From positions 62,001 to 126,000 of the forward strand of contig KB911839.1 in the NCBI GenBank assembly GCA_000383715.1: a stretch of DNA of 64,000 bases, written 5' to 3'. Under the pieces are notes generated by a model. The model made no database searches, was not told the DNA's origin, and was given only the letters and a program-made list of their open reading frames with translations. The position numbers and the translations under genes are program-made. Shown piece after piece: positions 1 to 8,450 of the stretch (position 1 is its first letter; each line of letters starts with the position of its first letter). The stretch is from Verrucomicrobia bacterium SCGC AAA164-E04. Lineage in GTDB: Bacteria; Verrucomicrobiota; Verrucomicrobiia; Limisphaerales; AAA164-E04.

Positions 1-802
1 TGAATGAACCTCCATATTTGGGGAGTTCCCTGCGAAGTAATTCCATGATGTCCGACCATGGAGTAATTGGGTAGCCTGCGCCGAAACGAACACCGGCAGC
101 GATGAGCCCATACGCCAGAGCTTCATTACCGTTCATCACAACTTGGCTTGAATCTCGATGCGTTGCCTCGCTGAAAGAAAATGTTTCGATCAAATCGCCA
201 AGCTCATACAGGTGCCCTGCGTTGAATGCGTTGAGGGCTGTCTCAGTGATCGCAGGGTTCTTGCCCTTGAACTTTTCGTTGATCAGGCCTTTGAGCTTAT
301 CGGAATTGAGGTTGAAAATACGGCAAATCAAGCCCAGCGCGTAGATGTTCTTTCCCTTGTCTCTGGCTGTGCCACCAATGGCTTCGATGGTGAGATTGGA
401 AATGGGAATCGCAACATGGTTGTATTTTTTCTGCCATTCCTCGTTGGGGGTGACATGATCAGAATCGTAAAGAACAATGCCGCTTTCCTTGAGTGAATCG
501 ATGTGCCCCTCGTAGGAGTGCTGATAAAAAGCGAGCAGTACATCTGCCTCGTCACCTGCGCTCAAAACTTCCCCGGTGCCAATGCGGACTTGGAATATGG
601 ATGGGCCACCTGATATGGTTGAAGGTATGGTCATGAATGTCATGACCTCTTGTTCGCTCCTTCCAGCTAGCCTGGCGAGAAACCCGCCAATAGATTGAAT
701 GCCATCCTGTGAATTACCCGCAATGCGGATGACTGCTTCCGAAATGTTTGCGTTGTTTGACTGTCCGCCGGCGGTTGAAGCGGTTAAAGTGGAATCATTC
801 AT
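1..802 (-). CDS. korA: 2-oxoacid:ferredoxin oxidoreductase alpha subunit (KorA type), partial
   Basis: Reading the minus strand from the ATG at 802 gives 267 open codons that run off the left edge of the window. The N-terminal part (from about residue 23) is the gamma-type domain, with VLSAGDEADVLLAF as the recognisable core, and it runs into an alpha domain whose start shows GAGYPITPWSDIMEL near residue 248, the thiamine-pyrophosphate domain signature of KorA/PorA proteins. This gamma-alpha fusion is the usual layout of two-subunit 2-oxoglutarate:ferredoxin oxidoreductases, which decarboxylate 2-oxoglutarate to succinyl-CoA in the cytoplasm while reducing ferredoxin. The beta subunit would be expected just beyond the left edge. 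Substrate choice between 2-oxoglutarate and other 2-oxoacids cannot be decided from this fragment. Confidence 0.88.
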   Translation of the reverse strand, partial: MNDSTLTASTAGGQSNNANISEAVIRIAGNSQDGIQSIGGFLARLAGRSEQEVMTFMTIPSTISGGPSIFQVRIGTGEVLSAGDEADVLLAFYQHSYEGHIDSLKESGIVLYDSDHVTPNEEWQKKYNHVAIPISNLTIEAIGGTARDKGKNIYALGLICRIFNLNSDKLKGLINEKFKGKNPAITETALNAFNAGHLYELGDLIETFSFSEATHRDSSQVVMNGNEALAYGLIAAGVRFGAGYPITPWSDIMELLRRELPKYGGSF

Positions 803-848
803 TCAGTATCTGTTCACATTAACGATTCTGATAATAATATTTTAGGAT

Positions 849-863
849 CGTGAATTTTTCACG
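849..863. repeat. Short perfect inverted repeat upstream of the korA-like gene
   Basis: CGTGAA, a three-base TTT loop and TTCACG form a six-base-pair hairpin 47 bases upstream of the korA-like start. It lies in the AT-rich spacer between that gene and the HAD phosphatase gene, so it could be an operator or part of the 5' leader. No T-tract follows in either direction, so it is not a typical terminator. Confidence 0.3.
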
Positions 864-1037
864 CTAGCATTTTACTAATAATGCGTCCCTTCAAAGTAGG
901 GCTGAGCATGTTCAGTGTCAAACGATTTAAGGTCTATTCCTGATATATTTTTTCTCTAAGCTCGGGCCTTCACTTGATGATTGAATTCCTAGTAAATAAG
1001 CTAAGCTAATGTATAGGGTCATTTATTTTAGTAAAAT

Positions 1038-1820
1038 TCAAAACTCTTTCTCCAGAAGCACCCTCAGTCCGTCCAAAACGCCATGGCCTGCCTCAAAATG
1101 ACTGATGTATCCATTATTCCGTGCAATGTGATCCTGAACCTCTGGGATAGCATTTGAAGGTGCCACTAAATGATTTGCAAACCTTCGGTTCAGCATTGGA
1201 ATATCATTAAAATGATCACCGGCTGCTATGATTCCTGTTGCATGCAATTTATGTAATTTGGAAACTTCATTGAGGATGGTTCCCTTGTGAATGTTGGCAT
1301 GGCTGAATCGAGCGTAGACGTCGTTCCTGACCCAAGCTAAATCTGAGAAATCTTTCAGCTTTGAATTGACAAAGGAATGGATTTGATCTGCGTCCTCATT
1401 GTTTTTTGCAATCAGGCACACAGGTGAATGCAAGTCCTCATAAACTTCCGCTTGAAATTGGCTGCTTATCCACTCTGACACTTCGCTCATCAATGGTGAA
1501 TGTCTTTCAAACAACGTTTTGTGAGCGGCTCTCGAATGTTGATTCCAATGATTCACAGGGTGATATTCACCAGATCTGTATTTAAATACTTCTCTTTCGA
1601 CAACTCCTATATAATCGGGCATGACACCCGATGAATGTTCAACAAGGCTCTCTAAAAGGTATTCTAAATCCCTCCCTGTATTGACCATCCAGAGCATACC
1701 CTGTTTTCTCAATTCCTGAATCATCTCGATCAGTTTTTCTGGGATCCGTGGTGAATGGGATTCTGAATACAGCGTGCCATCAAAGTCGGTGCACAATAGA
1801 TAAATCGAATTTTTAGTCAT
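1038..1820 (-). CDS. HAD-superfamily phosphatase (Cof/IIB-like)
   Basis: The 260-residue protein has the HAD motifs in order: motif I TDFDGTLY with nucleophile Asp12 and Asp14, motif II NTGRD at about 47-51, and the acidic motif IV AAGDHFNDIPML around residue 200. The long stretch between motifs II and III fits a type IIB cap, as in Cof-like sugar-phosphate phosphatases and sucrose-phosphate phosphatases. It has no signal peptide and should act in the cytoplasm on a phosphorylated sugar or similar metabolite. The start is the ATG at 1820, directly before the first beta strand. The substrate cannot be told from sequence. It stands alone, 235 bases from the korA-like gene on the same strand. 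Confidence 0.85.
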   Translation of the reverse strand: MTKNSIYLLCTDFDGTLYSESHSPRIPEKLIEMIQELRKQGMLWMVNTGRDLEYLLESLVEHSSGVMPDYIGVVEREVFKYRSGEYHPVNHWNQHSRAAHKTLFERHSPLMSEVSEWISSQFQAEVYEDLHSPVCLIAKNNEDADQIHSFVNSKLKDFSDLAWVRNDVYARFSHANIHKGTILNEVSKLHKLHATGIIAAGDHFNDIPMLNRRFANHLVAPSNAIPEVQDHIARNNGYISHFEAGHGVLDGLRVLLEKEF

Positions 1821-2002
1821 GGGACAATCTCAAGACTCAACGAAGTGCCCTGTCGCCGGATACCTTAATGCGAAATTGAAGCGTAGTCGACTATTCAACT
1901 GAGGTAAGAAGCCCACCACAGTTTTTAGTTGATCTGTTTTTTGATCAATGAGCGGTATAATCTTGATTTCAAGCTACAAATCCCCAATTTCAAGCATTGC
2001 TA

Positions 2003-2833
2003 ATGCTGCCTTCGATGTCCCTGAAAAATAAAAAATCAGCCGTATCTGTGACGCCCTTGTCCATTCGAAGGCGCAATCATTCAGTCTGGCTCGGGCCTCT
2101 CATCGTGTTTCTGGGAGCGGTGAGTTACTTTATTTATTTCGCTCAATTCCCGGTTCTCCGTGATTTCCCTTGGATTAACTTCCCTGTTGTTTTCCTGGGT
2201 TGCTGGGTAAATCTGATCGCAATCAAACGAGCCTTTGGTCGTTCAGATCTATACCGGGGTAAGCTCATGGCGGTATTGTCCATGGCCTTTTCCATTCTAC
2301 TGACCTCCTTGTTTGCTGGTTATGTTGGTTACATTTCCTATCAACTACCAGCGCCCACAGAGACCACTCGAGGATTATCCATTGCCCCTGAATTTGTTCT
2401 AAGCGACCAAAATGGCCAGGAGGTGGGTCTATCTGATTTTCGAGGTAAAAAGTTAATAATTACTTTTTATCGAGGGCATTGGTGACCTTTCTGTATTTCA
2501 GAACTGCAAGGTTTGCAGTCTCGCATGGATGAAATCAGAGCTCTGGACAGCGAAGTCCTGGCTATCAGTATTGATGCGCCTGAGCAGAGCAGGAAACTTG
2601 CGGTCAAAAAAAGGCTCAGTTTTTCTCTGCTATCTGATCCAGAGGCCCAGGTGATCGAGCTCTTCGGGCTTCGGCATCCTGGAGCAAACCCCATGGGAGA
2701 AGCAGACATAGCCAGACCCGCGACCTTCATATTGGATCGTGAGGGAAACATTGTATGGAAGATCATTCCTGACAACTGGCGTATTCGAATTCGCCCCCAG
2801 ACGCTTATTGATCAATTGGGACTCATCGAATAA
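2003..2833 (+). CDS. Membrane-anchored peroxiredoxin-like selenoprotein (UGA read as Sec)
   Basis: One frame runs from 2003 to 2833 if the TGA at 2483-2485 is decoded. The first 110 residues hold about three hydrophobic helices; after them a thioredoxin-fold AhpC/TSA domain starts (APEFVLSDQNGQEVGLSDFRG), continues as ITFYRGHW-U-PFC across the TGA, and goes on in frame with a normal peroxiredoxin second half ending in a TFILDREGNIVW strand. The TGA falls exactly where relatives have the first Cys of a YRGxWCPFC motif, giving U161-P-F-C164. A SECIS-like hairpin lies 17 bases after it. I infer a 276-residue exported-facing Sec-dependent peroxide or disulfide reductase. The ATG at 2015 is an alternative start. 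A plain stop here would leave a truncated protein with no active site and an orphan C-terminal half, which is less likely because the downstream half shows no decay. Confidence 0.82.
2483..2485 (+). other. In-frame UGA, predicted selenocysteine codon
   Basis: The TGA sits between Trp and Pro codons (TGG TGA CCT) in the redox motif of the peroxiredoxin-like gene, at the position of the conserved first Cys of W-C-P-F-C. Frame and homology continue without interruption on both sides, as expected of a Sec codon and not of a random nonsense mutation. Confidence 0.8.
2503..2519 (+). promoter_or_regulatory. Candidate bacterial SECIS element
   Basis: ACTGCAA and TTGCAGT form a perfect seven-base-pair stem closed by a GGT loop. 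The loop begins 24 bases after the UGA. Bacterial SECIS elements are small stem-loops inside the coding region shortly after the UGA with a G, often GU, in the apical loop, and this hairpin fits in both distance and loop sequence. It would recruit SelB with charged tRNA-Sec. Confidence 0.7.
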
Positions 2834-2949
2834 TTTTAAACTCCAGAGCGATACCGAGGGAATACCTGCATTCGTTGCAAACGGTTTTTGTGAGAAGGTC
2901 GCACCCGCAACATTTCGTTCTTTGAAATTTGCAAAACCCGCATTTATAT

Positions 2950-3636
2950 ATGGTCATGATCGATTTATCACACCAAGCAGCCATTGTGTCTAAAGTGATT
3001 CAATCCCGAGTCACCGAAAAAGTGATGTGTGACCCTGGATCCAAGCCAGCGGGGGTATCAGATGAAATTGAAAACCTGAATCGGCAGCGAGTGTTCGAAT
3101 CGGTGGAGACTGCTGGTTGGGCGCCCTTCCACTACAATCGCGGTGTCGATGGTATTGCAGAGCCCTGGCGCGCACACCTTCTCTGGAGGCAGCAAGCACA
3201 GGATGCAGCTCGATTCATGCATGAGTCGCTTCAGGTGAAAACCAAAGAGCCTCGACTGGCTGCTGCCTGCAGTGCCATGGTTCTTGTGACGTGGTTGCCT
3301 GAAACTTCTGCAACGAATGAGCTGATACCATCAAGTGAGATGGTTGAAAAAATAGTGGCAAGAAACGAAGAGCATCTAGCGGCAGCATCCTCCATGGTAC
3401 AAAATCTCTTGTTGATGTTGACTGCGCACGGAATGGGAAACTATTGGTCGAGTGGAGGGCGCTTTCGTGGTAAAGAGATGTTTGAGTATCTTAATATTCC
3501 AAATACCGAACGTCTTCTGGCTGCTGTCTTTATCGAATATCCAGAAGAACTTGCATTGAATCCTGGTTACAAGGAAAGAAAACCCGGCGCACAGAGAGGG
3601 AATCGAAGTCATCAGTGGTTTCGGGAGGTTTCCTGA
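2950..3636 (+). CDS. Nitroreductase-family protein
   Basis: The 228-residue product begins with an acidic region followed by RQRVFESVETAGWAPFHYNR, resembling the FMN-binding start of nitroreductases, and ends with the typical LLMLTAHGMGNYWSSGG segment and a C-terminal strand FIEYPEE. Members are FMN-dependent, NAD(P)H-using cytoplasmic oxidoreductases acting on nitro compounds, quinones or flavins. The length matches the family. I chose the ATG at 2950; the ATG at 2956 is as good, and no clear ribosome binding site separates them. It lies 116 bases after the selenoprotein gene on the same strand and may be co-transcribed, which would give a small redox-defence unit. The substrate is unknown. 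Confidence 0.8.
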   Translation: MVMIDLSHQAAIVSKVIQSRVTEKVMCDPGSKPAGVSDEIENLNRQRVFESVETAGWAPFHYNRGVDGIAEPWRAHLLWRQQAQDAARFMHESLQVKTKEPRLAAACSAMVLVTWLPETSATNELIPSSEMVEKIVARNEEHLAAASSMVQNLLLMLTAHGMGNYWSSGGRFRGKEMFEYLNIPNTERLLAAVFIEYPEELALNPGYKERKPGAQRGNRSHQWFREVS

Positions 3637-3672
3637 AGTGGGGCAGCGAGACGCTTCATTACCCACCTGCGG

Positions 3673-4134
3673 TTACCCTGATGCCTTTTGATTCGTGAAT
3701 TCCGGCCGCAAATATGCACCAGATTCCTTGTTGTCATTTTCAGATTCAGCGAATAATCGAGGGATGAGTCGGATCCCATCAGGTAATAGTTGCTTGTTGT
3801 TTTCACGGTGTTGATTGGCTCTGATGTAGTTTTGATGGAAACCGGTCATCATGGCCGATCTGGAGGTGGAGCAAACGGGTGAGGTAGTGAATGCCCATTC
3901 GTAACGAATTCCCTCCGAAGCAAGTTTGTCGACATAAGGCGTATGGACTCCTGTTGTGCCATAGCACGATAAATCAGGAGACCAGTCTTCGATACAGATC
4001 CAAAGGACATTCGGGCGATCTTGTGTCGGGAGCGTTGTGGAGCTTGAGTCCGTTTCTACCGCCTGAAGAAAAGTAGTAAAACAAATTCCCAATATTACCT
4101 GGATCGATTTCATGGTTTTAATGCTGATACGCAT
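3673..4134 (-). pseudogene. N-terminal remnant of a secreted sulfatase
   Basis: The 153 residues include a signal peptide (from the Met at residue 8), the start of a sulfatase fold (RPNVLWICIEDWSPDLSCYG) and the complete catalytic signature CSTSR at 88-92, where Cys88 would become formylglycine. Similarity fades after IPRLFAESEN around residue 130 and the frame stops at 153, while family members are usually 450-600 residues long. About three quarters of the enzyme, including the second metal-binding site, is missing, and the sequence to the left is the convergent nitroreductase gene. I therefore call it a decayed fragment. Only an N-terminal piece remains, so no activity is expected. Confidence 0.8.
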
Positions 4135-4247
4135 CCAGATTTTGCGGGCACAGTGACAAAGGCATCAAGTGTGAAAATTTCCAGACTTCCATTCGTATGG
4201 TTGTATGCGACTGGAAACTATATCGGTCTCGACTTGAATGATGGGGC

Positions 4248-5270
4248 ATGAGATGGTTTTTTTTCATGTCCGATAAACCTGAATTTCAACTGAGTAATCG
4301 CCGTCGATTTCTAAAAGTTTCTGGCAGTCTTGGAGGAACCGCCCTTCTCTCCGATTGGCCGGCCTGGGCACAAGATAACCGGGAAACCTTGCGCTTTGGG
4401 ATCATTGCGGATGTGCATAAAGATGTCATGCATGATGCAGATGAACGCCTCTCTTCTTTCATTGATCATATGAAAAAGGAGCGCGTGGATTTTATCGTTC
4501 AGCTTGGAGATTTCTGTGTGCCCAAAGAGGCCAATCAGCCTTTCTTAGACATTTGGAATTCTTTTTCGGGTCCTCGATATCATGTGATAGGGAACCATGA
4601 CACCGATGGGGGCTACTCGCGTGAGCAAACCGTGGACTGGTGGAAAATGCCTTCGCGCTACTATTCCTTTCAGCAGGCAGGAATGCAGTTCATCGTGCTC
4701 GATGGCAATGATCGTCCTGCGGATCATGCAGGTGGATACCCACGTTACATTGCAGAAGACCAATTGGAATGGTTGCGTGATCAACTCGATTCAACCGACC
4801 TTCCCGTCGTTGTATTCGTGCATCAGAGTCTGGAACGGGAGTCTGACGGCGGGGTGCAAAACGGAGCCAAAGTGCGTCAGATCTTGGAGGATGCCAACGC
4901 TTCCGCTGGACATCGCAAGGTGGTTGCGTGTTTTTCCGGGCATCACCACAGAGACTACGTTCGGAGAATCAACGACATTCTGTATCCGCAAATCAACAGT
5001 GCCTCATACCATTGGGTGGGTGCAGAATTTCAGCACGTTCGCTACAGTGAGGCGATTGATCAAGCGTACCCCTACATCAAATACACGGTGCCCTACGAAA
5101 ATGCTTTATTTGCAATTGTAACGATTGACCCCACAAAAGGCTTCATGAGTATCGAGGGCAAACAGAGTGCGTTCGTAGGACCTGCACCCTGGGATCTTGG
5201 GCCCAAGCCTGACGGTTGGGATGCCCCGACGCTTACTCCAAATATCTCAACTTGGAAAATGCCTGTCTGA
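4248..5270 (+). CDS. Tat-exported calcineurin-like metallophosphoesterase
   Basis: The 340-residue protein has a twin-arginine signal (NRRRFLK at 17-23, hydrophobic stretch, AWAQ cleavage region) and then the metallophosphoesterase motifs in order: ADVH (Asp55, His57), GDF (Asp88), GNHD (116-118), VHQS and SGHHH near residue 230. These bind a dinuclear metal centre in the periplasm. The family includes phosphatases, phosphodiesterases and nucleotidases, and the substrate cannot be fixed here. The Met at residue 7 (4266) is a plausible alternative start and brings the Tat motif closer to the N terminus. It faces the DUF3500 gene convergently, with 92 bases between them. Confidence 0.88.
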   Translation: MRWFFFMSDKPEFQLSNRRRFLKVSGSLGGTALLSDWPAWAQDNRETLRFGIIADVHKDVMHDADERLSSFIDHMKKERVDFIVQLGDFCVPKEANQPFLDIWNSFSGPRYHVIGNHDTDGGYSREQTVDWWKMPSRYYSFQQAGMQFIVLDGNDRPADHAGGYPRYIAEDQLEWLRDQLDSTDLPVVVFVHQSLERESDGGVQNGAKVRQILEDANASAGHRKVVACFSGHHHRDYVRRINDILYPQINSASYHWVGAEFQHVRYSEAIDQAYPYIKYTVPYENALFAIVTIDPTKGFMSIEGKQSAFVGPAPWDLGPKPDGWDAPTLTPNISTWKMPV

Positions 5271-5362
5271 CCGACAGCTCCTATTGAAAAGCGAGTGCCG
5301 AAGACAGTCGCTTGGCAATCATTTCATGAGGCTTGCCCATCTGCTCGTTTTCTCGGCTGAGT

Positions 5363-6439
5363 TTATTTTGACTTCTGATGATGAGGACTTTCCAGTAGGT
5401 GCTTCCTCAATAGGTCTCCATAGTCGTTACCGGGTTCGCGAAACACGGTGTGAATGTGGTTGATGGGGCCCGAACGGCGACCCGGGGGGTAGTGATTGTC
5501 AAATTCAATGATGACCGTTGGGCCGTGTATCCGGTAATAATAAGGAGCGTCATCTTTGGTTCCTGCCCATGCAAAATGAATCTTATCCAAACCTGCTTTC
5601 ATGATGCGCTCCATCTGAATGTGGGCAATGTCGTGTTCGTAGTTGTGAACGTACTCGTTTAGAAGAGACATGAAAAGTCTGCGTTGTTTCGTGTCGAGAT
5701 CCGACACTGGCAGGCCGATCGGTGTTTTTAATTGATCACCCCGGGTCGGGCCTGTGATGACATCGCGCGGAGCCGTATCGCCGATGATGGCTCTTGCACG
5801 TTGATTTGTTGCCAGCGACTCGAAGAGCGCCTTTCCTTTTTCATCCTCCGCACCCTGCACATTCCATCCAGAGTAAACTCCCTCTGGTAATCTGGCCGGA
5901 TCAGATCCCATGAACGCAGGTCTGACGGCTACTTCATTGCCTACCACTGTGATATTCAATGCAAGATGATGTCCGTCCAGTTGCCACCCCCAGGCGTCAT
6001 CTTTTTCGGGACTTCCAAAGATACCGATCCAGTAAAGATCATGCCCAAACATCGGGGTTCTGTTTGGGCGTCTGATGGCAGCCATGCTTTTTAAAATCTC
6101 ATCCAAATGCATGATCCCGGTTGTTTTGAGATATCCCTGACTACTTAGGGTGCTTTGCAATAATTGATGGGCTCCAGACCGCTGCTCTGGTGACATTTCC
6201 TTGAAACTGACACCCTTGCGCTTGAAAGAAGATGCCGGAAGATTACTCCAGGCCCTTCGTTCTTCATCGTCCATGGAAAACGATGCCTTCGCTCTCAGTT
6301 CCGGGCTCAGGCTCGTCAGAAATGCCATGGCCGCATTGCGTATTTTTTTGACAGGAGCCTGATACTTGATGTCGTTTTCAGCAGCACTCGCAACAGCGCT
6401 GCATAGAATGAGAATAAAAGATAAAAGGAGTGATTTCAT
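5363..6439 (-). CDS. Secreted DUF3500 protein
   Basis: The 358-residue product starts with a clear signal peptide (MKSLLLSFILILCSAVASAA) and carries the DUF3500 hallmarks: GIFGSPEKDDAWGWQLDGHHLALN in the middle and a C-terminal YYYRIHGPTVIIEFDN plus NHIHTVFR segment. The function of DUF3500 proteins is not known; they are exported and frequent in marine and soil heterotrophs that degrade polymers. The several His residues in the GHHLALN and HIHTVFR segments suggest a metal site, but that is only an inference. It is transcribed alone from the promoter side near 6440. Confidence 0.85.
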   Translation of the reverse strand: MKSLLLSFILILCSAVASAAENDIKYQAPVKKIRNAAMAFLTSLSPELRAKASFSMDDEERRAWSNLPASSFKRKGVSFKEMSPEQRSGAHQLLQSTLSSQGYLKTTGIMHLDEILKSMAAIRRPNRTPMFGHDLYWIGIFGSPEKDDAWGWQLDGHHLALNITVVGNEVAVRPAFMGSDPARLPEGVYSGWNVQGAEDEKGKALFESLATNQRARAIIGDTAPRDVITGPTRGDQLKTPIGLPVSDLDTKQRRLFMSLLNEYVHNYEHDIAHIQMERIMKAGLDKIHFAWAGTKDDAPYYYRIHGPTVIIEFDNHYPPGRRSGPINHIHTVFREPGNDYGDLLRKHLLESPHHQKSK

Positions 6440-7128
6440 CTGGTTAACTGTTTAAGGATGCGTTCAGCCTGTCAGCTTGAAAACGCTTATGCAAGCGGAA
6501 CTTCACCTTGTTCAGGTCACGAAGGGCTGCGTAAAATCAGCTAGTATTGCTGAATTATTTGGGAAGTTATGTGAGGCAAAAAATGGGTTTTTTGATGTCT
6601 GCATGCTACCGCAAAGATCCAAAAACGTCGACACTATTTACGTAGACGGATTCCTCCATTGTTGTGACAAAAATCATCGGATCATGGATCCCGCGATCTC
6701 GCGATCCAGCAGCTTCATTCTAGCCCATGCAATGTTGGCTTCAAGAGCGAATGCAACCGCATCTGTCCATGCAGTGATGCAGGAATGATACTGTCCTCCC
6801 GGCTCACTGCAGTTGAAATCCAGAGGGAACGTTCTTGGATGTCCCAGCGAGATGAAAGTCAGATGTTGAGAACAGCACCCGGAGATGCTGCGGGTGCAAA
6901 GGAGAGGTCGGTTATTTCAATACGCAATGATATCTGGGGGTCAATGGATGTCTGTCGCTTTGCTTGACAATGAATTTCGATGGCGACGATCGAGAAGCCA
7001 TTGAAACCAACGGTGCAGGGGGCTTTTCGACTTCGAGCGCCTTTTCAGGTCTGCACTTAGGCCTTGAACAAGTTATTCCTTTCTCTCATGCTTTCTCCCT
7101 AACCCCCTCAACTTTTTTATATCCGCGT
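6440..7128. other. 689-base intergenic stretch without a supported gene
   Basis: The divergent DUF3500 gene and the DUF1552 gene both start from this stretch, so it should hold their promoters. Open frames of 103 and 60 codons exist here, but they start with weak codons and show no family features. No convincing RNA gene or terminator was seen. Confidence 0.5.
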
Positions 7129-8448
7129 ATGATCAGTCGCAGAAAATCGCTTCAAACCATCGCTACTGGCCTCTGTGCTGCTTTTGGGTCGTCCATGTTT
7201 CCTTCTTGGGCACAAGCTGCTTCCACTTTTTCAGGTGGCCCAAGGCGTGTGATCTTTTTTCTTCAAAATCAGGGCTTTGATCCTGCAACCTGCATCCCGG
7301 ACAGCATGCGGAACAGCTGCTCACTTGCTGGTGTCAAGCTGCCCGAACCCATTGAAGCTTTGGAGCCTCACAAAGAAAAACTTCATATCATCAATGGATT
7401 GCACGGCCTGCACACCAGTCCTGCGCACAGCGCCTTTTTTGGCGCGCTGGGTGGCTATCGAGGCAGTGACGGTGTGCCTCCAAGTGCGCCAACCATCGAC
7501 CATGCATTGAGCAAGGCCCTTCCTGAAACATTGTTGCCTCACCTTTGCATTGGAATGGATTCGATGGAAAACATGACCGCCAAGCCTACCGTTGCCAATC
7601 TGTCCGCCAGTGGAGCGGGGCAGCCTATCTTCATGCATTCGAACCCGAATCACCTCTATCAAATGCTTTACGGTGGGATTTCCAAAGGTGAGATCCGCAA
7701 TCGACATGAGGCGCGAACAAGCATGTTCGATCGTATTGAACAACTTGCTGGTGCCAAGGGGAAAACTTTGCGTGGTGAAACAAAACAACGCTATGACCAC
7801 TACGTTCAAGGATTTCAGGCAGTCAACGGACTAAGGGAGCGCCTAGGGGAGTTTTCCGAGCATCTCCGTCAATTTGCACCTGCCGTGGACGATCGCTACA
7901 CGCAACCTGAATTCGAAACGGATTGGCATGATGTCTTGCTGGACTTGGGTATTTCGGCTCTTAAATCAGGTGTCACCAGCGTGCTCACGGTTGGTTCGGG
8001 ACGTGGTGAGATTTTCGGCTCATGGAAAGGTTTGGGGGTCGAGAAACAAGGGCACAACCTGGGGCACATGAAGCAAGTGGATAATCCGATCTGGGTTAAA
8101 ATTCGCCAATACAACAGTCGCATGCTGGTGAAATTGATGGAGGAATTAGAGAGCGTGCCTGAGGGAAGTGGAACGATGATGGATAACACGCTCATCGTCT
8201 ATACCAGCAACAACGCCGATGCACAGCATACGAATGGAGCTACTTGGCCCGTGATGCTTTTGGGGAACTGCAATGGTGCATTCAAGACGGGTCGTTTTAC
8301 TCAGCTCGATGGATCACGCCCCATCAACGCCTTGTATGCCTCCATTCTTCGAGCTTCGGGAGTCAATGCTGATCGCTTCAACATGAGCGAGAAGCTTTCC
8401 AAAAAATTTGATTCTGAAACAGGTCCCCTCAGAGAAGTTCTGGTTTGA
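7129..8448 (+). CDS. Tat-exported DUF1552 protein
   Basis: From the ATG at 7129 the 439-residue protein begins with a Tat signal ([20 protein letters not shown], cleavage near SWAQAAS). The frame extends upstream to 6964, but the extra 55 residues would precede the Tat motif and look non-coding. Body motifs of DUF1552 are present: [21 protein letters not shown]-like [10 protein letters not shown], and a late GHNLGHM plus [13 protein letters not shown] segment. The family is related to the alkaline-phosphatase-like DUF1501 fold, with unknown chemistry. It is normally encoded beside a DUF1592 cytochrome, as here, two bases upstream of the next start, so the pair is probably one periplasmic complex. 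Confidence 0.87.
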   Translation: MISRRKSLQTIATGLCAAFGSSMFPSWAQAASTFSGGPRRVIFFLQNQGFDPATCIPDSMRNSCSLAGVKLPEPIEALEPHKEKLHIINGLHGLHTSPAHSAFFGALGGYRGSDGVPPSAPTIDHALSKALPETLLPHLCIGMDSMENMTAKPTVANLSASGAGQPIFMHSNPNHLYQMLYGGISKGEIRNRHEARTSMFDRIEQLAGAKGKTLRGETKQRYDHYVQGFQAVNGLRERLGEFSEHLRQFAPAVDDRYTQPEFETDWHDVLLDLGISALKSGVTSVLTVGSGRGEIFGSWKGLGVEKQGHNLGHMKQVDNPIWVKIRQYNSRMLVKLMEELESVPEGSGTMMDNTLIVYTSNNADAQHTNGATWPVMLLGNCNGAFKTGRFTQLDGSRPINALYASILRASGVNADRFNMSEKLSKKFDSETGPLREVLV

Positions 8449-8450
8449 GC

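Noticed and set aside
2513-2833. Separate small peroxiredoxin-like gene starting after the TGA
   Set aside because: It is the in-frame continuation of the upstream frame and begins in the middle of a domain; readthrough of UGA explains it better than a second gene.
6477-6967. Two overlapping small frames in the intergenic region before the DUF1552 gene
   Set aside because: Weak start codons, no domain or signal features and no homologous pattern I recognise.
6964-7128. N-terminal extension of the DUF1552 protein
   Set aside because: It would place 55 unrelated residues before the Tat signal; the ATG at 7129 starts the signal directly.
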